This document shows, in pieces, positions 26,254 through 34,727 of a stretch of DNA of 64,000 bases; positions within the stretch are counted from its first letter, which is position 1, and every line of letters starts with the position of its first letter. The stretch is taken from positions 62,001-126,000 of the forward strand of contig BJFY01000005.1 in the NCBI GenBank assembly GCA_014190155.1, given 5' to 3'. The notes beneath the pieces were generated by a model, which was not told the origin of the DNA, made no database searches, and saw only the letters and a program-made list of their open reading frames with translations. The stretch is from Actinomycetes bacterium (GTDB lineage: Bacteria; Actinomycetota; Actinomycetes; Nanopelagicales; Nanopelagicaceae). The translations under genes were made by a program, and so were the position numbers.

Positions 26254-26297
26254 AAAAAGGCCGTTGCTACCCAATTTGGGGTGGCGCGGCCTTTTTA
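26254..26297 (+). terminator. Intrinsic terminator after rpmE
   Basis: AAAAAGGCCG...TACCCA pairs with TTGGGGTG...GCGGCCTTTTT to form a long stem followed by a T-run. It separates rpmE from prfA. Confidence 0.85.
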
Positions 26298-26333
26298 TTT
26301 TATAAATTTTTCTATTTAACATGGGAGGCGAAG

Positions 26334-27431
26334 ATGAGTAAAGATAAAGAGCACGTGCGCTTCGCATCCATGCCCGAAATTTTAAAAGAATATGAAACTT
26401 TGGAAGCTGCAATGGCTGATCCTTCAATTCACTCTGATCAAGGTAAAGCGCGCCAACTTGGAAAACGTTACGCCCAACTCGGTCCAGTAATTGCTGGCTA
26501 CCGTGCCTGGAAAAGCGCCGAAGATGATTTAGTTGCTGCTAAAGAATTAGTGGATGTTGATCCAGATTTTGCGAAAGAAATCCCCGCACTGCAATTAACA
26601 TGTGATGAAACTGCAACTACTTTAGAAGAGTTATTACTGCCGCGTGATCCAAATGATGATCGTGATGTCATTATGGAAATCAAAGCTGGAGCCGGCGGCG
26701 ATGAATCTGCGCTATTTGCGGGCGACTTAATGAGAATGTATATGCGTTACGCCGAAAAGCAAGGTTGGAAAACAGAGATTATCGATGTAACTGAAAGTGA
26801 TTTAGGCGGCTATAAAGACATCTCGGTTGCGATTAAAAGCCGAGGTACTGCTGAGCCAGGTAAAACTCCATATGCGAAATTAAAATTTGAAGGCGGCGTG
26901 CATCGTGTTCAACGTGTTCCAGAAACGGAATCGCAAGGCCGGATTCATACTTCTGCTGCGGGAGTTTTAGTGCTTCCGGAAGCTGAAGAAATCGATGTGC
27001 AATTAAATTTAAATGATATTCGCGTTGATGTTTATCGCTCTTCTGGCCCTGGTGGTCAGAGCGTTAACACCACCGACTCGGCAGTGCGCTTAACTCATGA
27101 ACCAACTGGGATTGTAGTTTCATGTCAGAACGAGAAGAGCCAACTTCAAAATAAAGAGTCAGCAATGCGTATTTTACGAGCTCGCATACTCGCAGCGGCG
27201 CAGGAAGAAGCAGATCGAATTGCATCTGCAACTCGGAAATCTCAAGTTAGAACTGTTGATCGTAGCGAACGGATTCGCACCTATAACTTTCCAGAGAATC
27301 GTTTAAGTGATCATCGAGTAAATTACAAAGCAAATAACTTAGACGCCGTACTAAATGGCGAATTAGATGCAGTGATTCAAGCGTTACTCGATGCAGATAA
27401 GGCAGAGAAACTTTCTTCTGCTGAGGCATAA
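26334..27431 (+). CDS. prfA: Peptide chain release factor 1
   Basis: The 365-residue factor reads UAA/UAG and triggers peptide release. The codon-reading tripeptide is of the P-x-T form (P-E-T in [14 protein letters not shown]), and the catalytic G-G-Q is in [14 protein letters not shown]. Length is typical. GGGAGGCGAAG precedes the ATG. Its glutamine methylase prmC follows 12 nt later. Confidence 0.97.
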   Translation: MSKDKEHVRFASMPEILKEYETLEAAMADPSIHSDQGKARQLGKRYAQLGPVIAGYRAWKSAEDDLVAAKELVDVDPDFAKEIPALQLTCDETATTLEELLLPRDPNDDRDVIMEIKAGAGGDESALFAGDLMRMYMRYAEKQGWKTEIIDVTESDLGGYKDISVAIKSRGTAEPGKTPYAKLKFEGGVHRVQRVPETESQGRIHTSAAGVLVLPEAEEIDVQLNLNDIRVDVYRSSGPGGQSVNTTDSAVRLTHEPTGIVVSCQNEKSQLQNKESAMRILRARILAAAQEEADRIASATRKSQVRTVDRSERIRTYNFPENRLSDHRVNYKANNLDAVLNGELDAVIQALLDADKAEKLSSAEA

Positions 27432-27443
27432 GAAGGCTTAAAG

Positions 27444-28304
27444 ATGTTAGTTCGCGAAATCCTAGACCAAGCAAAGTCACAATTTAAAGAGCGTGAAATC
27501 TCCGAGGTTGATGCTGAAATTTTATTGGCACATTTGCTCGACACTGACCGAATGCAATTGCACGCCAAAGAAATTGATCTAGATGGCGCACAGCTATTGC
27601 AACTTGAAGAATCTTTTAATGATTTAGTTACGGCACGTTTAAGTGGTACTCCAACTCAATATCTATTGGGCTATGCACCATTTCGTTATCTTTTATTCGA
27701 TGTTGGACTTGGCGTACTAATTCCACGTCCGGAAACAGAATTACTCGTTGATGCTGCACTAATTGAGATAAAACGAGTCCATAGCGAAAGTGCACGCGCA
27801 GTTAGCGTTGTTGATTTAGGTGCGGGAACTGGTGCAATTGCTATTTCAGTTGCTTTCGAAGCCGATCGCCACAAGTTGCCGGTAACCGTTGTCGCAGTAG
27901 AGCGAGAAATGGCAGCATGCGAGTGGCTCCGTAAGAACATTCAAAAACACGACGTAGAAGTTCGAGTTATCGAAAGTTCAGTAGAAACAGCTTTAATCGA
28001 TGTTAAATGCGATCTCGTTATTGCAAATCCACCTTATATCCCAGCCGATACGCCACTCCCAGTAACTGTAATCAATTTTGAGCCGCATTCAGCTCTGATC
28101 GGCGGAGTTACTGGAATCGAAGTCCCAACAGAGTTCATTGCTGCTGCGCGCAGAATTCTTAAGTCTGGCGGTCTGTTGTTAATTGAACATTTTGAAACTC
28201 AAGGTAGTTTAATAGCGCAACTCTTAAGTAACGGATTTAACGAAATAGAATCACATATCGATTTAACTAATCGACCGCGCTGGACCAGCGCGCGGAAGTT
28301 GTAG
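27444..28304 (+). CDS. prmC: Release factor glutamine methyltransferase
   Basis: The 286-residue SAM-dependent enzyme methylates the GGQ glutamine of release factors. The SAM loop V-D-L-G-A-G-T-G-A-I-A-I-S is at about residues 113-125 and the active-site N-P-P-Y is in V-I-A-N-P-P-Y-I-P. The N-terminal helical substrate domain is present. Located directly after prfA, as in most bacteria. Confidence 0.96.
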   Translation: MLVREILDQAKSQFKEREISEVDAEILLAHLLDTDRMQLHAKEIDLDGAQLLQLEESFNDLVTARLSGTPTQYLLGYAPFRYLLFDVGLGVLIPRPETELLVDAALIEIKRVHSESARAVSVVDLGAGTGAIAISVAFEADRHKLPVTVVAVEREMAACEWLRKNIQKHDVEVRVIESSVETALIDVKCDLVIANPPYIPADTPLPVTVINFEPHSALIGGVTGIEVPTEFIAAARRILKSGGLLLIEHFETQGSLIAQLLSNGFNEIESHIDLTNRPRWTSARKL

Positions 28305-28316
28305 GAAAGTTCGGTC

Positions 28317-28973
28317 ATGGCGCAAAAATTTGAAATCAAACAGGGTCCGCGTGCAAAACTCGCGCCAGTGATCACAAAATGTGTTGAATTAATGCGCGAT
28401 GGCAAAGTTTTAGTTATGCCTCTTGAAAATGGCTATGTATTTGTCTGTGATGCTTTTAACCACGCAGCAGTGCAACGAATTCATATTTTGCGTGGCGATG
28501 AAGATGGTGTGGCCTGCCAAGTATTAGTTGGTAGCTCATTAGTTGCAGCTGGCATCACAATTGATTTTGATGCGGAAGCTAAGAAGTTTGCCGAGAAATT
28601 TTGGCCCGGGTTACTAACTTTAAATCTTCCAGTACAACGCGGCATAACTTGGAACCTTGGTGATGATCGGAGCTTGGATATGGTCTCAGTTAGAGTTCCG
28701 AGTAACAAGTTTGCACTTGACCTAGCAAAAAGTTATGGCCCACTAGCAATCGGAAGCGCTGCCCGAATCGGAATGCCACCTACTCGGGAGACGCTATTTG
28801 TGCCTGCGTTAGATTCCGACATTGGCGCCACAATTGATTTTGGCGAACTGCCTATTGGTGCTCCCACAACGGTCCTTACCATTGCCAATGGCGCAGTAAA
28901 AGTAGATCGAATTGGTGCTATATCACTTAAAGAATTGAAGTCTGTCAACAAAAATATCGTAGTTACGCTCTAG
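28317..28973 (+). CDS. Sua5/YciO/YrdC-domain protein (tsaC position), divergent
   Basis: The 218-residue protein lies where actinobacteria keep tsaC/sua5, which makes threonylcarbamoyl-AMP for the t6A37 modification of tRNA. The fold is recognisable from F-W-P-G-L-L-T-L-N-L (95-104) and V-S-V-R-V-P (123-128). Several active-site motifs are altered. The usual P-T-D/E-T-x-Y-G-L is P-L-E-N-G-Y-V-F, the K-x-R block is L-R-G-D-E-D-G, and S-A-N-x-S-G is S-A-A-R-I-G (147-152). It may be a diverged enzyme or may have lost the activity; another copy elsewhere in the genome would decide. The gene is intact and in an operon. Confidence 0.8.
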   Translation: MAQKFEIKQGPRAKLAPVITKCVELMRDGKVLVMPLENGYVFVCDAFNHAAVQRIHILRGDEDGVACQVLVGSSLVAAGITIDFDAEAKKFAEKFWPGLLTLNLPVQRGITWNLGDDRSLDMVSVRVPSNKFALDLAKSYGPLAIGSAARIGMPPTRETLFVPALDSDIGATIDFGELPIGAPTTVLTIANGAVKVDRIGAISLKELKSVNKNIVVTL

Positions 28974-28976
28974 GCT
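28971..28976 (+). promoter_or_regulatory. Putative -10 element for glyA
   Basis: TAGGCT, which includes the stop codon of the preceding gene, is followed by 7 nt (TTCGCTT) and the glyA ATG. There is no Shine-Dalgarno, so glyA may have its own leaderless promoter within the operon. Confidence 0.45.
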
Positions 28977-28983
28977 TTCGCTT

Positions 28984-30267
28984 ATGCCTACCAGCCATAG
29001 CTTCAGCTCCGAATTTTTTGGTCCAGATTTCAACCAACTGCAATCAGAGGATCCAGATATTGCGGCAGTAATTCTTTCCGAGCTCGAACGGCAACGCCAA
29101 AACCTGCAATTAATTGCGAGCGAGAATTTTACTTCTTCAGCAGTTCTTGCGGCGATGGGATCAACTCTTTCAAATAAATACGCAGAAGGTTATCCAGGAA
29201 AACGTTATTACGGCGGTTGTGAAGAAGTTGATAAGGTCGAAGTGATTGGAATTGAACGAGCCAAATCGCTATTTGGTGCCGAACATGCCAACTTGCAACC
29301 ACATTCTGGCGCAAGTGCAAACGTTGCGGTCTATCAAGCATTTACAAAACCTGGCGATACCGTACTTGCAATGTCACTTCCGCATGGTGGCCATTTAACG
29401 CACGGATCTAAAGTCAACTTTTCCGGAAAATGGTTCAATATCGTTTCTTACGGCGTACGCCAAGATAACGAGTTAATTGATTATGACGAGCTTCGCGATT
29501 TAGCGATTGCCAATAAACCAAAAATGATCTGCTCTGGCGCAACGGCATACCCATCACTTATTGATTTTGCAAAAGTTCGTGCGATCTGTGATGAAGTAGG
29601 CGCGATCATGTGGGTTGACGCCGCACATTTCATTGGACTAGTTGCTGGTAAAGCTATTCCTTCTCCAGTTCCTTATGCAGATGTAGTTTCATTTACAACT
29701 CATAAAGTTTTACGTGGTCCACGAGGCGGCATGATTCTTAGCAAAGCTGTGCATGCGCCAGCAATTGATAAAGCAGTCTTTCCAGGTATGCAAGGTGGGC
29801 CAATCATGAGCGCAGTAGCCGGTAAAGCGGTTGCGCTAAAAGAGTGTGCAACTGTGGAATATCAAAGTTATGCAAAGAACGTAATTAAGAATTGCCAAGC
29901 GCTCGCTAAATCCTTAGAAAATGAGGGAATGCGAGCCGTTTCGGGTGGAACTGAAACCCATTTAGCGCTGATTGATATTAGAAAAACTGGGATAAATGGA
30001 AAAATCGCCGATGAGCGCTGTGGCGCTTCCGGAATAACGCTCAATAAAAATTCAATTCCTTTTGATCCAGAAGCGCCATCAGTTACTAGCGGCATTCGAG
30101 TTGGCACCGCTGCAACTACAACCCAGGGAATGGGCGTTACTGAAATGCCAGCTATTGCCTCCTTTATCGCACGCGCTATAAAAGATGGTGGCGACGAAGG
30201 CGCAGCGAAAAAAATCCAATCCGAAGTTCACAATTTCACTGCAGAATTTTCCGTATATAAAAGATAA
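28984..30267 (+). CDS. glyA: Serine hydroxymethyltransferase
   Basis: The 427-residue PLP enzyme interconverts serine and glycine and feeds one-carbon units to tetrahydrofolate. The PLP lysine is in F-T-T-H-K-V-L-R-G-P-R-G-G. The N-terminal Q-N-L-Q-L-I-A-S-E-N-F-T-S and the Y-A-E-G-Y-P-G-K-R-Y-Y-G-G block are standard. Its position between the sua5-like gene and wecA matches Streptomyces rather than Mycobacterium tuberculosis. Confidence 0.97.
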   Translation: MPTSHSFSSEFFGPDFNQLQSEDPDIAAVILSELERQRQNLQLIASENFTSSAVLAAMGSTLSNKYAEGYPGKRYYGGCEEVDKVEVIGIERAKSLFGAEHANLQPHSGASANVAVYQAFTKPGDTVLAMSLPHGGHLTHGSKVNFSGKWFNIVSYGVRQDNELIDYDELRDLAIANKPKMICSGATAYPSLIDFAKVRAICDEVGAIMWVDAAHFIGLVAGKAIPSPVPYADVVSFTTHKVLRGPRGGMILSKAVHAPAIDKAVFPGMQGGPIMSAVAGKAVALKECATVEYQSYAKNVIKNCQALAKSLENEGMRAVSGGTETHLALIDIRKTGINGKIADERCGASGITLNKNSIPFDPEAPSVTSGIRVGTAATTTQGMGVTEMPAIASFIARAIKDGGDEGAAKKIQSEVHNFTAEFSVYKR

Positions 30268-30285
30268 TTTGTAACAGAGAATAAT

Positions 30286-31380
30286 ATGCGCGAATATTTG
30301 CTGACGCTTCTGGTTGCGGCAACGCTCTGCTATTTAGTTACGCCATTTATCCAGAAGCTAGCGATTAGGTGGCGGGTGGTTGCTGGAATTCGCGATCGAG
30401 ATATCCATACTGAAATTACGCCAAGATGGGGCGGAGTTGCGATGTGGATTGCGCTCGGCCTAACCCTTTTAATTGTGCGCGATTTACATTTAGTAGGTAA
30501 AGCTTATGGTCGCGAATTGCAAGGAATTTTTCTAGCAGCAACTTTTGTAGTTTTACTTGGGGCTCTAGATGACCGATATGAATTAGATGCAATTACAAAA
30601 TTAGCTGGGCAAGGTCTAGCTGCGGGGATTTTACTCATTCATGGAATTCAAATTTTATGGTTGCCCATTAATGGAATTCTGACTATTCCTTCAAATATCG
30701 GCCAACTTTTAACGGTTTTAATTGTGATGGTCACTATTAATGCCGTTAACTTTATTGATGGTTTAGATGGACTAGCCGTTGGGGTGGTAGCAATTGCATC
30801 TGGGTGCTTTTTTGCCTTCTCTTATTTATTAGCGGTATCTAATGGTTTTACCCGGGCCGGCGCACCATCTTTGATGACCGTGATTTTGATTGGGTTATGC
30901 ATCGGTTTCTTGCCACATAATTCAAATCCAGCGCGCATGTTTATGGGGGATTCGGGATCGATGTTATTAGGGCTAATTCTGGCAGCTTCTGCGATAACTC
31001 TAACTGGGCAAATTGATGCTAACGCAATATCCGAGGAGAACATTGGCCCAGCGTTATTGCCACTTTTCTTACCATTTGCAGTTCTAGCAATACCGTTGCT
31101 TGATTTAGGGTTAGCAATTTTGCGTCGGACCAGTTCTGGCAAATCACCATTCGCCCCAGATAAATTGCATTTACACCACAGGTTGCTGGCATCGGGTAAT
31201 TCTCAAAATAGAGCAGCAATAGTGTTATATCTGTGGACTTCTACCTTCGCGGTACCAGTGACAGTTGCAGCATTCGCGCCAATTTGGATTGCCAGTCTGC
31301 TTGCAATATTTTTGGCAGCTACTGCTTTTTATGCTGGGAAGCGAACCCGAGACCGGAATGGAAATTTACTTAATGTCTAA
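30286..31380 (+). CDS. wecA: Undecaprenyl-phosphate sugar-1-phosphate transferase (WecA/TagO type)
   Basis: The 364-residue integral membrane enzyme, with about ten to eleven helices, transfers a sugar phosphate (usually GlcNAc-1-P) from a UDP-sugar to a polyprenyl phosphate, starting cell-wall polymer synthesis. The metal-binding D-D-R-Y-E-L is near residue 90 and N-F-I-D-G-L-D-G-L-A-V-G near 150. The UDP-binding H-L-H-H-R-L-type motif is L-H-L-H-H-R-L-L near 300. In mycobacteria the same locus gene begins arabinogalactan linker synthesis. Its last 8 nt overlap the next gene. Confidence 0.93.
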   Translation: MREYLLTLLVAATLCYLVTPFIQKLAIRWRVVAGIRDRDIHTEITPRWGGVAMWIALGLTLLIVRDLHLVGKAYGRELQGIFLAATFVVLLGALDDRYELDAITKLAGQGLAAGILLIHGIQILWLPINGILTIPSNIGQLLTVLIVMVTINAVNFIDGLDGLAVGVVAIASGCFFAFSYLLAVSNGFTRAGAPSLMTVILIGLCIGFLPHNSNPARMFMGDSGSMLLGLILAASAITLTGQIDANAISEENIGPALLPLFLPFAVLAIPLLDLGLAILRRTSSGKSPFAPDKLHLHHRLLASGNSQNRAAIVLYLWTSTFAVPVTVAAFAPIWIASLLAIFLAATAFYAGKRTRDRNGNLLNV

Positions 31381-31789
31381 TCTTTCAGTTGAAATGAAAT
31401 TATGGCGTGGCGCGCTGATTCCATCTTTAGCAGTAGGAATTTTGGGGTTACTTATTGCAACGCTAATTCGAGGCCAATCGGGGCTAATTGGGGCGCTATT
31501 CGCACAATTTATTGTTGTAATATTTTTTGCGATTCACTTATTGGTTTCCAAATTTTCTAATAATTTGGAGCCAATGATGGTGATGGTTCTAGCAATGACT
31601 TCATATTTTGCAAAAGTTTTAACTATGGGAGTTTTTTTATTAGTGCTGATGAAAAATACCAATCGAGATTTTCTAGACCGACAGAGTTTTGCCATCGTTG
31701 CAATTGCGATCACAATGGCATGGCTGGCTGGGGAGATTCGTGCTTTTCTTAAATTGCGTTTGACAATGCCGCTTCCCAAGCGTGACTGA
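31373..31789 (+). CDS. atpI: AtpI-like membrane protein (ATP synthase protein I)
   Basis: The 138-residue product has four hydrophobic helices. It lies directly ahead of the ATP synthase genes, where other actinobacteria have AtpI (Rv1303-like), thought to help assemble the c-ring. I take the ATG at 31373, overlapping the wecA stop (ATGTCTAA), because the longer reading would start deep in wecA and add a non-family segment. Sequence conservation in this family is low, so position and topology carry the call. Confidence 0.75.
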   Translation: MSNLSVEMKLWRGALIPSLAVGILGLLIATLIRGQSGLIGALFAQFIVVIFFAIHLLVSKFSNNLEPMMVMVLAMTSYFAKVLTMGVFLLVLMKNTNRDFLDRQSFAIVAIAITMAWLAGEIRAFLKLRLTMPLPKRD

Positions 31790-31814
31790 CATTGCCTTAC
31801 AGTCGGTTCTCCAA

Positions 31815-31820
31815 TAGATT
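31815..31820 (+). promoter_or_regulatory. Putative -10 element for leaderless AtpZ-like gene
   Basis: TAGATT is followed by 6 nt (TGACCC) and the ATG at 31827. No Shine-Dalgarno is seen. This could be the main promoter of the ATP synthase cluster. Confidence 0.5.
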
Positions 31821-31826
31821 TGACCC

Positions 31827-32015
31827 ATGGCAACCAAAGATGAAGGCGCGTTTTGGTCAATAATTGGGTACTTACTTTCGGGGTTTTTAATCTGGGGTGG
31901 ACTCGGATTGCTCGCAGACCATTTTCTAGGCACACGCATTCTCTTCTTAGTTGGAATGCTCATGGGCATGGTCGCCTCACTCTTCTTGGTTTGGATTCGC
32001 TTCGTTAAGGAGTAG
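31827..32015 (+). CDS. Small AtpZ/AtpI-type membrane protein
   Basis: This 62-residue protein has two membrane helices (about 10-30 and 36-57) joined by a short H-F-L-G-T-R loop, typical of AtpZ-like proteins encoded at the head of F-type ATP synthase operons. AtpZ/AtpI pairs have been linked to c-ring assembly and Mg2+ or Ca2+ uptake. Here both a longer AtpI-like gene and this one precede atpB. The start is fixed by the -10 hexamer 6 nt upstream. Confidence 0.75.
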   Translation: MATKDEGAFWSIIGYLLSGFLIWGGLGLLADHFLGTRILFLVGMLMGMVASLFLVWIRFVKE

Positions 32016-32080
32016 CTCTTTCCAACTAGGGCATTTGGCCCATTTCACCGCCTAAGTGACCTATAACTCAGAGAGCCCGG

Positions 32081-32144
32081 TTTGGCGATAGGACCTCTTT
32101 CCCTCTAAGTTTGGGCGCGGATTAGGTTACTTCCCTTCGCCAAA
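32081..32144 (+). promoter_or_regulatory. Structured leader candidate before atpB
   Basis: In the 176-nt gap 32016-32191, TTTGGCGA (32081-32088) is complementary to TCGCCAAA (32137-32144). This gives an 8-bp closing stem around 48 nt that themselves can fold. A shorter GGGC/GCCC hairpin is at 32029-32041. No gene is seen in the gap. It is an unusual amount of spacer in a tightly packed operon. Confidence 0.4.
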
Positions 32145-32184
32145 GCCACGGAATAATCGAGAATTTACATATTCCAGATTTTTT

Positions 32185-32190
32185 AAGGAG
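32185..32190 (+). promoter_or_regulatory. Ribosome binding site that sets the atpB start
   Basis: AAGGAG lies 7 nt before the TTG at 32198, but only 1 nt before the TTG at 32192. The spacing favours 32198 as the atpB start. Confidence 0.6.
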
Positions 32191-32197
32191 CTTGATT

Positions 32198-32980
32198 TTG
32201 TCGCTGTTGCTAGCAAAAGCAGATAGTGGTTTCACGCCACCTAGCGCCGCCGACTTTGAATTCCAACCTATTTTTGGAAATAGCATCTATTTCACTAAGC
32301 CAGTTTTTATGGTTTTTCTTTCAGTAATAGTAATTTCAGTCTTCTTCATCACCTCCGCGCGAAAGGCTGCAATTCTCCCCTCACGAATGCAATTTGCGGG
32401 GGAATCCGTCTACGGCTTCGTTCGAAAAACAATTGGCGAAGAAGTGATCGGTCCAGAATTCATGCGTTTTATGCCGTTCTTGTTTTCAATTTTTACATTT
32501 GTACTAGTAAACAATCTCTTTGGAATTTTTCCACTCTTACAGTTCCCAACCATGTCTCGAATTGGCTTTCCAATTTCAATAACGATCTGTACTTATCTGG
32601 TTTATCACTTTGTTTCAGTAAAACACAAAGGGTTACTTTCATACCTGAAAGAAATTTGCTTCATGCCAGGTATTCCAAAGCCGGTGTACTTGATTCTAAC
32701 CCCAGTTGAGATCGCAACTTATTTCATTACTCGACCATTAACGCTTGCTATGCGGCTATTTGCGAATATGTTCGCAGGTCACTTATTACTCCTCATATTT
32801 ACACTTGGTGGCGAATACTTGTTGCATAGTGGCTTAATTTTTAAGTTTATGAGCTTATTTTCATTTGGTTTTGCAATCGGACTTACTTTCTTTGAGTTTG
32901 GTATTCAATGCCTGCAGGCATACATTTTTACCTTGCTTTCCGCACTTTATATCGCAGGAGCACTCGCCGACGAGCATTAA
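32198..32980 (+). CDS. atpB: ATP synthase subunit a
   Basis: Subunit a forms the proton half-channels of Fo. The product from the TTG at 32198 is 260 residues with about five to six helices. The essential arginine is in T-R-P-L-T-L-A-M-R-L-F-A-N-M-F-A-G-H, and the last helix has the F-E-F-G-I-Q-x-L-Q-A-Y-I-F-T-L-L family pattern. I prefer this start over the upstream TTG at 32192 because of the AAGGAG spacing. It is the first structural gene of atpBEFHAGDC. Confidence 0.95.
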   Translation: MSLLLAKADSGFTPPSAADFEFQPIFGNSIYFTKPVFMVFLSVIVISVFFITSARKAAILPSRMQFAGESVYGFVRKTIGEEVIGPEFMRFMPFLFSIFTFVLVNNLFGIFPLLQFPTMSRIGFPISITICTYLVYHFVSVKHKGLLSYLKEICFMPGIPKPVYLILTPVEIATYFITRPLTLAMRLFANMFAGHLLLLIFTLGGEYLLHSGLIFKFMSLFSFGFAIGLTFFEFGIQCLQAYIFTLLSALYIAGALADEH

Positions 32981-33040
32981 AAATAGATTTGTCCAAACAC
33001 CCGTTTGGTCAATAAATGAAATATCTGAAAGGGAAGAGAA

Positions 33041-33244
33041 ATGACCGGCACACTCGCAATCGTGGGCTTCGGCCTCTCGACAATTGGACCAGGTACAGCA
33101 ACTGGTTTAATTTTCGCAGCATACATCAATGGCGTCGCACGCCAACCAGAAGCACGTTCAATCCTGCAACCAATTGCGTTCCTTGGTTTCGCACTTGCAG
33201 AAGCATTGGCACTTTTTGGTCTCGTACTTGCATTCGTTCTCTAA
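33041..33244 (+). CDS. atpE: ATP synthase subunit c
   Basis: The 67-residue hairpin protein forms the rotor ring. Helix 1 has the glycine-rich stretch [14 protein letters not shown], the loop has R-Q-P-E, and the proton carrier is Glu54 in [11 protein letters not shown]. The residues around it (A-E-A, no helix-1 Gln) fit a proton rather than a sodium ring. GGGAAGAG precedes the ATG. Confidence 0.97.
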   Translation: MTGTLAIVGFGLSTIGPGTATGLIFAAYINGVARQPEARSILQPIAFLGFALAEALALFGLVLAFVL

Positions 33245-33296
33245 TTCGATATTAATAAAAAAGTTTATAGTTATTAATTTTGAGAGAGGATAAGAG

Positions 33297-33848
33297 ATGA
33301 ACAAGAGCTTTAGTATTTTGGCTGCAGCGGAGAGCGCACATAGCCCGGTAGTTCCGCAACCTGCTGAAATCATCGTTGGCTTAGTTGCCTTCACAATCTT
33401 GTTTTTATTACTTCGCGCCAAAGCTGTGCCAAAGTTTGAAGCAGCGTATAAAGCTCGTACCGACGCAATTCAAGGTGGAATGGAACGTGCTGAAAAAGCA
33501 CAACTAGAAGCCGAGAATGCGTTACGGAGTTATACCGCTCAACTTGCAGAAGCTCGCGGTGAAGCCCAGAAACTTCGAGAAGAAGCTCGAGTTGAAGGCG
33601 CCGAAATAATTGAACAGATGCGCACTACCGCACAAGAAGAAGCAGCGCGCATAACTGCAGCAGCCCGCGCAGCTATTGAGGCAGAGCGCCAACAAGCGCT
33701 CAACTCTTTAGTAAGCGAAGTTGGATCAATTGCTACTGCGTTAGCTTCTAAAATTGTTGGTGAGTCACTCGATGACCAAGTCCGTCAATCAAGAGTTGTT
33801 GAACGATTCTTGAGCGATCTTGAGTCAAATTCGGAGGCGAAGAAGTAA
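33297..33848 (+). CDS. atpF: ATP synthase subunit b
   Basis: The 183-residue stator subunit has one N-terminal membrane helix (about 25-42) and a long charged coiled coil rich in Glu, Ala, Arg and Gln, ending near K-I-V-G-E-S-L. The lengths are normal. AGAGAGGATAAG precedes the ATG. It is separated from atpH by 2 nt. Confidence 0.95.
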   Translation: MNKSFSILAAAESAHSPVVPQPAEIIVGLVAFTILFLLLRAKAVPKFEAAYKARTDAIQGGMERAEKAQLEAENALRSYTAQLAEARGEAQKLREEARVEGAEIIEQMRTTAQEEAARITAAARAAIEAERQQALNSLVSEVGSIATALASKIVGESLDDQVRQSRVVERFLSDLESNSEAKK

Positions 33849-33850
33849 CC

Positions 33851-34693
33851 ATGACACTTGCCATGAAAGGAACTAGTCGGCAATCACTTGCTGCTGCTCG
33901 CGCAGCGTTGGAGAAGAGAATCTCTATCCTTGATAGCGCCAGCATTTCCAAGGTTTCGACTGACCTACTTTCCATGGTGGCTGTTTTTGATTCTAATATC
34001 GCACTGAGTCGAGCCTTAACTGATCCTTCACGCAAAACTGAAGATAAATCTGAACTGGTAAAACGGGTATTTGAAAAAGGAGTGAGCGAGACTACTTTTG
34101 CATTTGTAAAAGAATTAATTGCACTCCGTTGGTCATATGCATCTGATTTAGTTCGAGCAATTGAACGATTGGGTGTCGAAACCGAAGCTGCGGCTGCCGA
34201 AAAAGACGGTGCGTTGGATCGACTCGAAACTGAACTTTTCGCTTTCACACAGACTATTCAGAACTCTTCCGAATTGCGCACGGTATTGGCTGATAGAACG
34301 GTGCAATCAACTGCAAAGAAGAGTGCACTTATTCGAACTCTGCTCAACGGTAAAGTTACTGAATCTACGATTCGATTAATTGGCGCGATGGTTGATCAAC
34401 CTCGTGGCCGAAACGTTGAATCCGGAATGCGTGACCTTGCTGAAGCAGTAGCAGCAAGAAAAAATCGCACTATTGTTCATGTGAAGAGTGCAATTGCGCT
34501 CTCAAAAGAACAGATAGACCGCATTACCAAATCACTTTCAGCACAAATTGGTGCGACAGTTCGATTAAATGTCGAAATTGATCCAAACATACTTGGCGGG
34601 CTTTCAGTTCGCTTTGGTGATGAATTAATTGACGGTTCAATCGCAACCCGCATTATTGGTGCAGAACGTACGCTCTCTGGACAGAGTGCGTAA
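33851..34693 (+). CDS. atpH: ATP synthase subunit delta, long actinobacterial form
   Basis: The product is 280 residues, about 100 more than E. coli delta. The C-terminal part (V-H-V-K-S-A-I-A-L-S onward, then D-P-N-I-L-G-G-L-S-V-R-F-G-D) is the typical OSCP/delta end. Actinobacterial deltas are usually this long, and in mycobacteria the extra length comes from an added b-like segment, but here atpF and atpH are separate. It binds the top of F1 and links it to subunit b. Confidence 0.93.
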   Translation: MTLAMKGTSRQSLAAARAALEKRISILDSASISKVSTDLLSMVAVFDSNIALSRALTDPSRKTEDKSELVKRVFEKGVSETTFAFVKELIALRWSYASDLVRAIERLGVETEAAAAEKDGALDRLETELFAFTQTIQNSSELRTVLADRTVQSTAKKSALIRTLLNGKVTESTIRLIGAMVDQPRGRNVESGMRDLAEAVAARKNRTIVHVKSAIALSKEQIDRITKSLSAQIGATVRLNVEIDPNILGGLSVRFGDELIDGSIATRIIGAERTLSGQSA

Positions 34694-34727
34694 GAGTTAA
34701 AGATAGAAAAGAAAAGGGAGAAATAAA

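Noticed and set aside
28971-28983. Glycine riboswitch before glyA
   Set aside because: The gap to the previous gene is only 10 nt, with no room for an aptamer.
33016-33255. 79-codon open frame overlapping atpE in another frame
   Set aside because: The subunit c frame at 33041-33244 has the conserved Glu and a ribosome site; the alternative is basic, irregular and unlike any ATP synthase protein.
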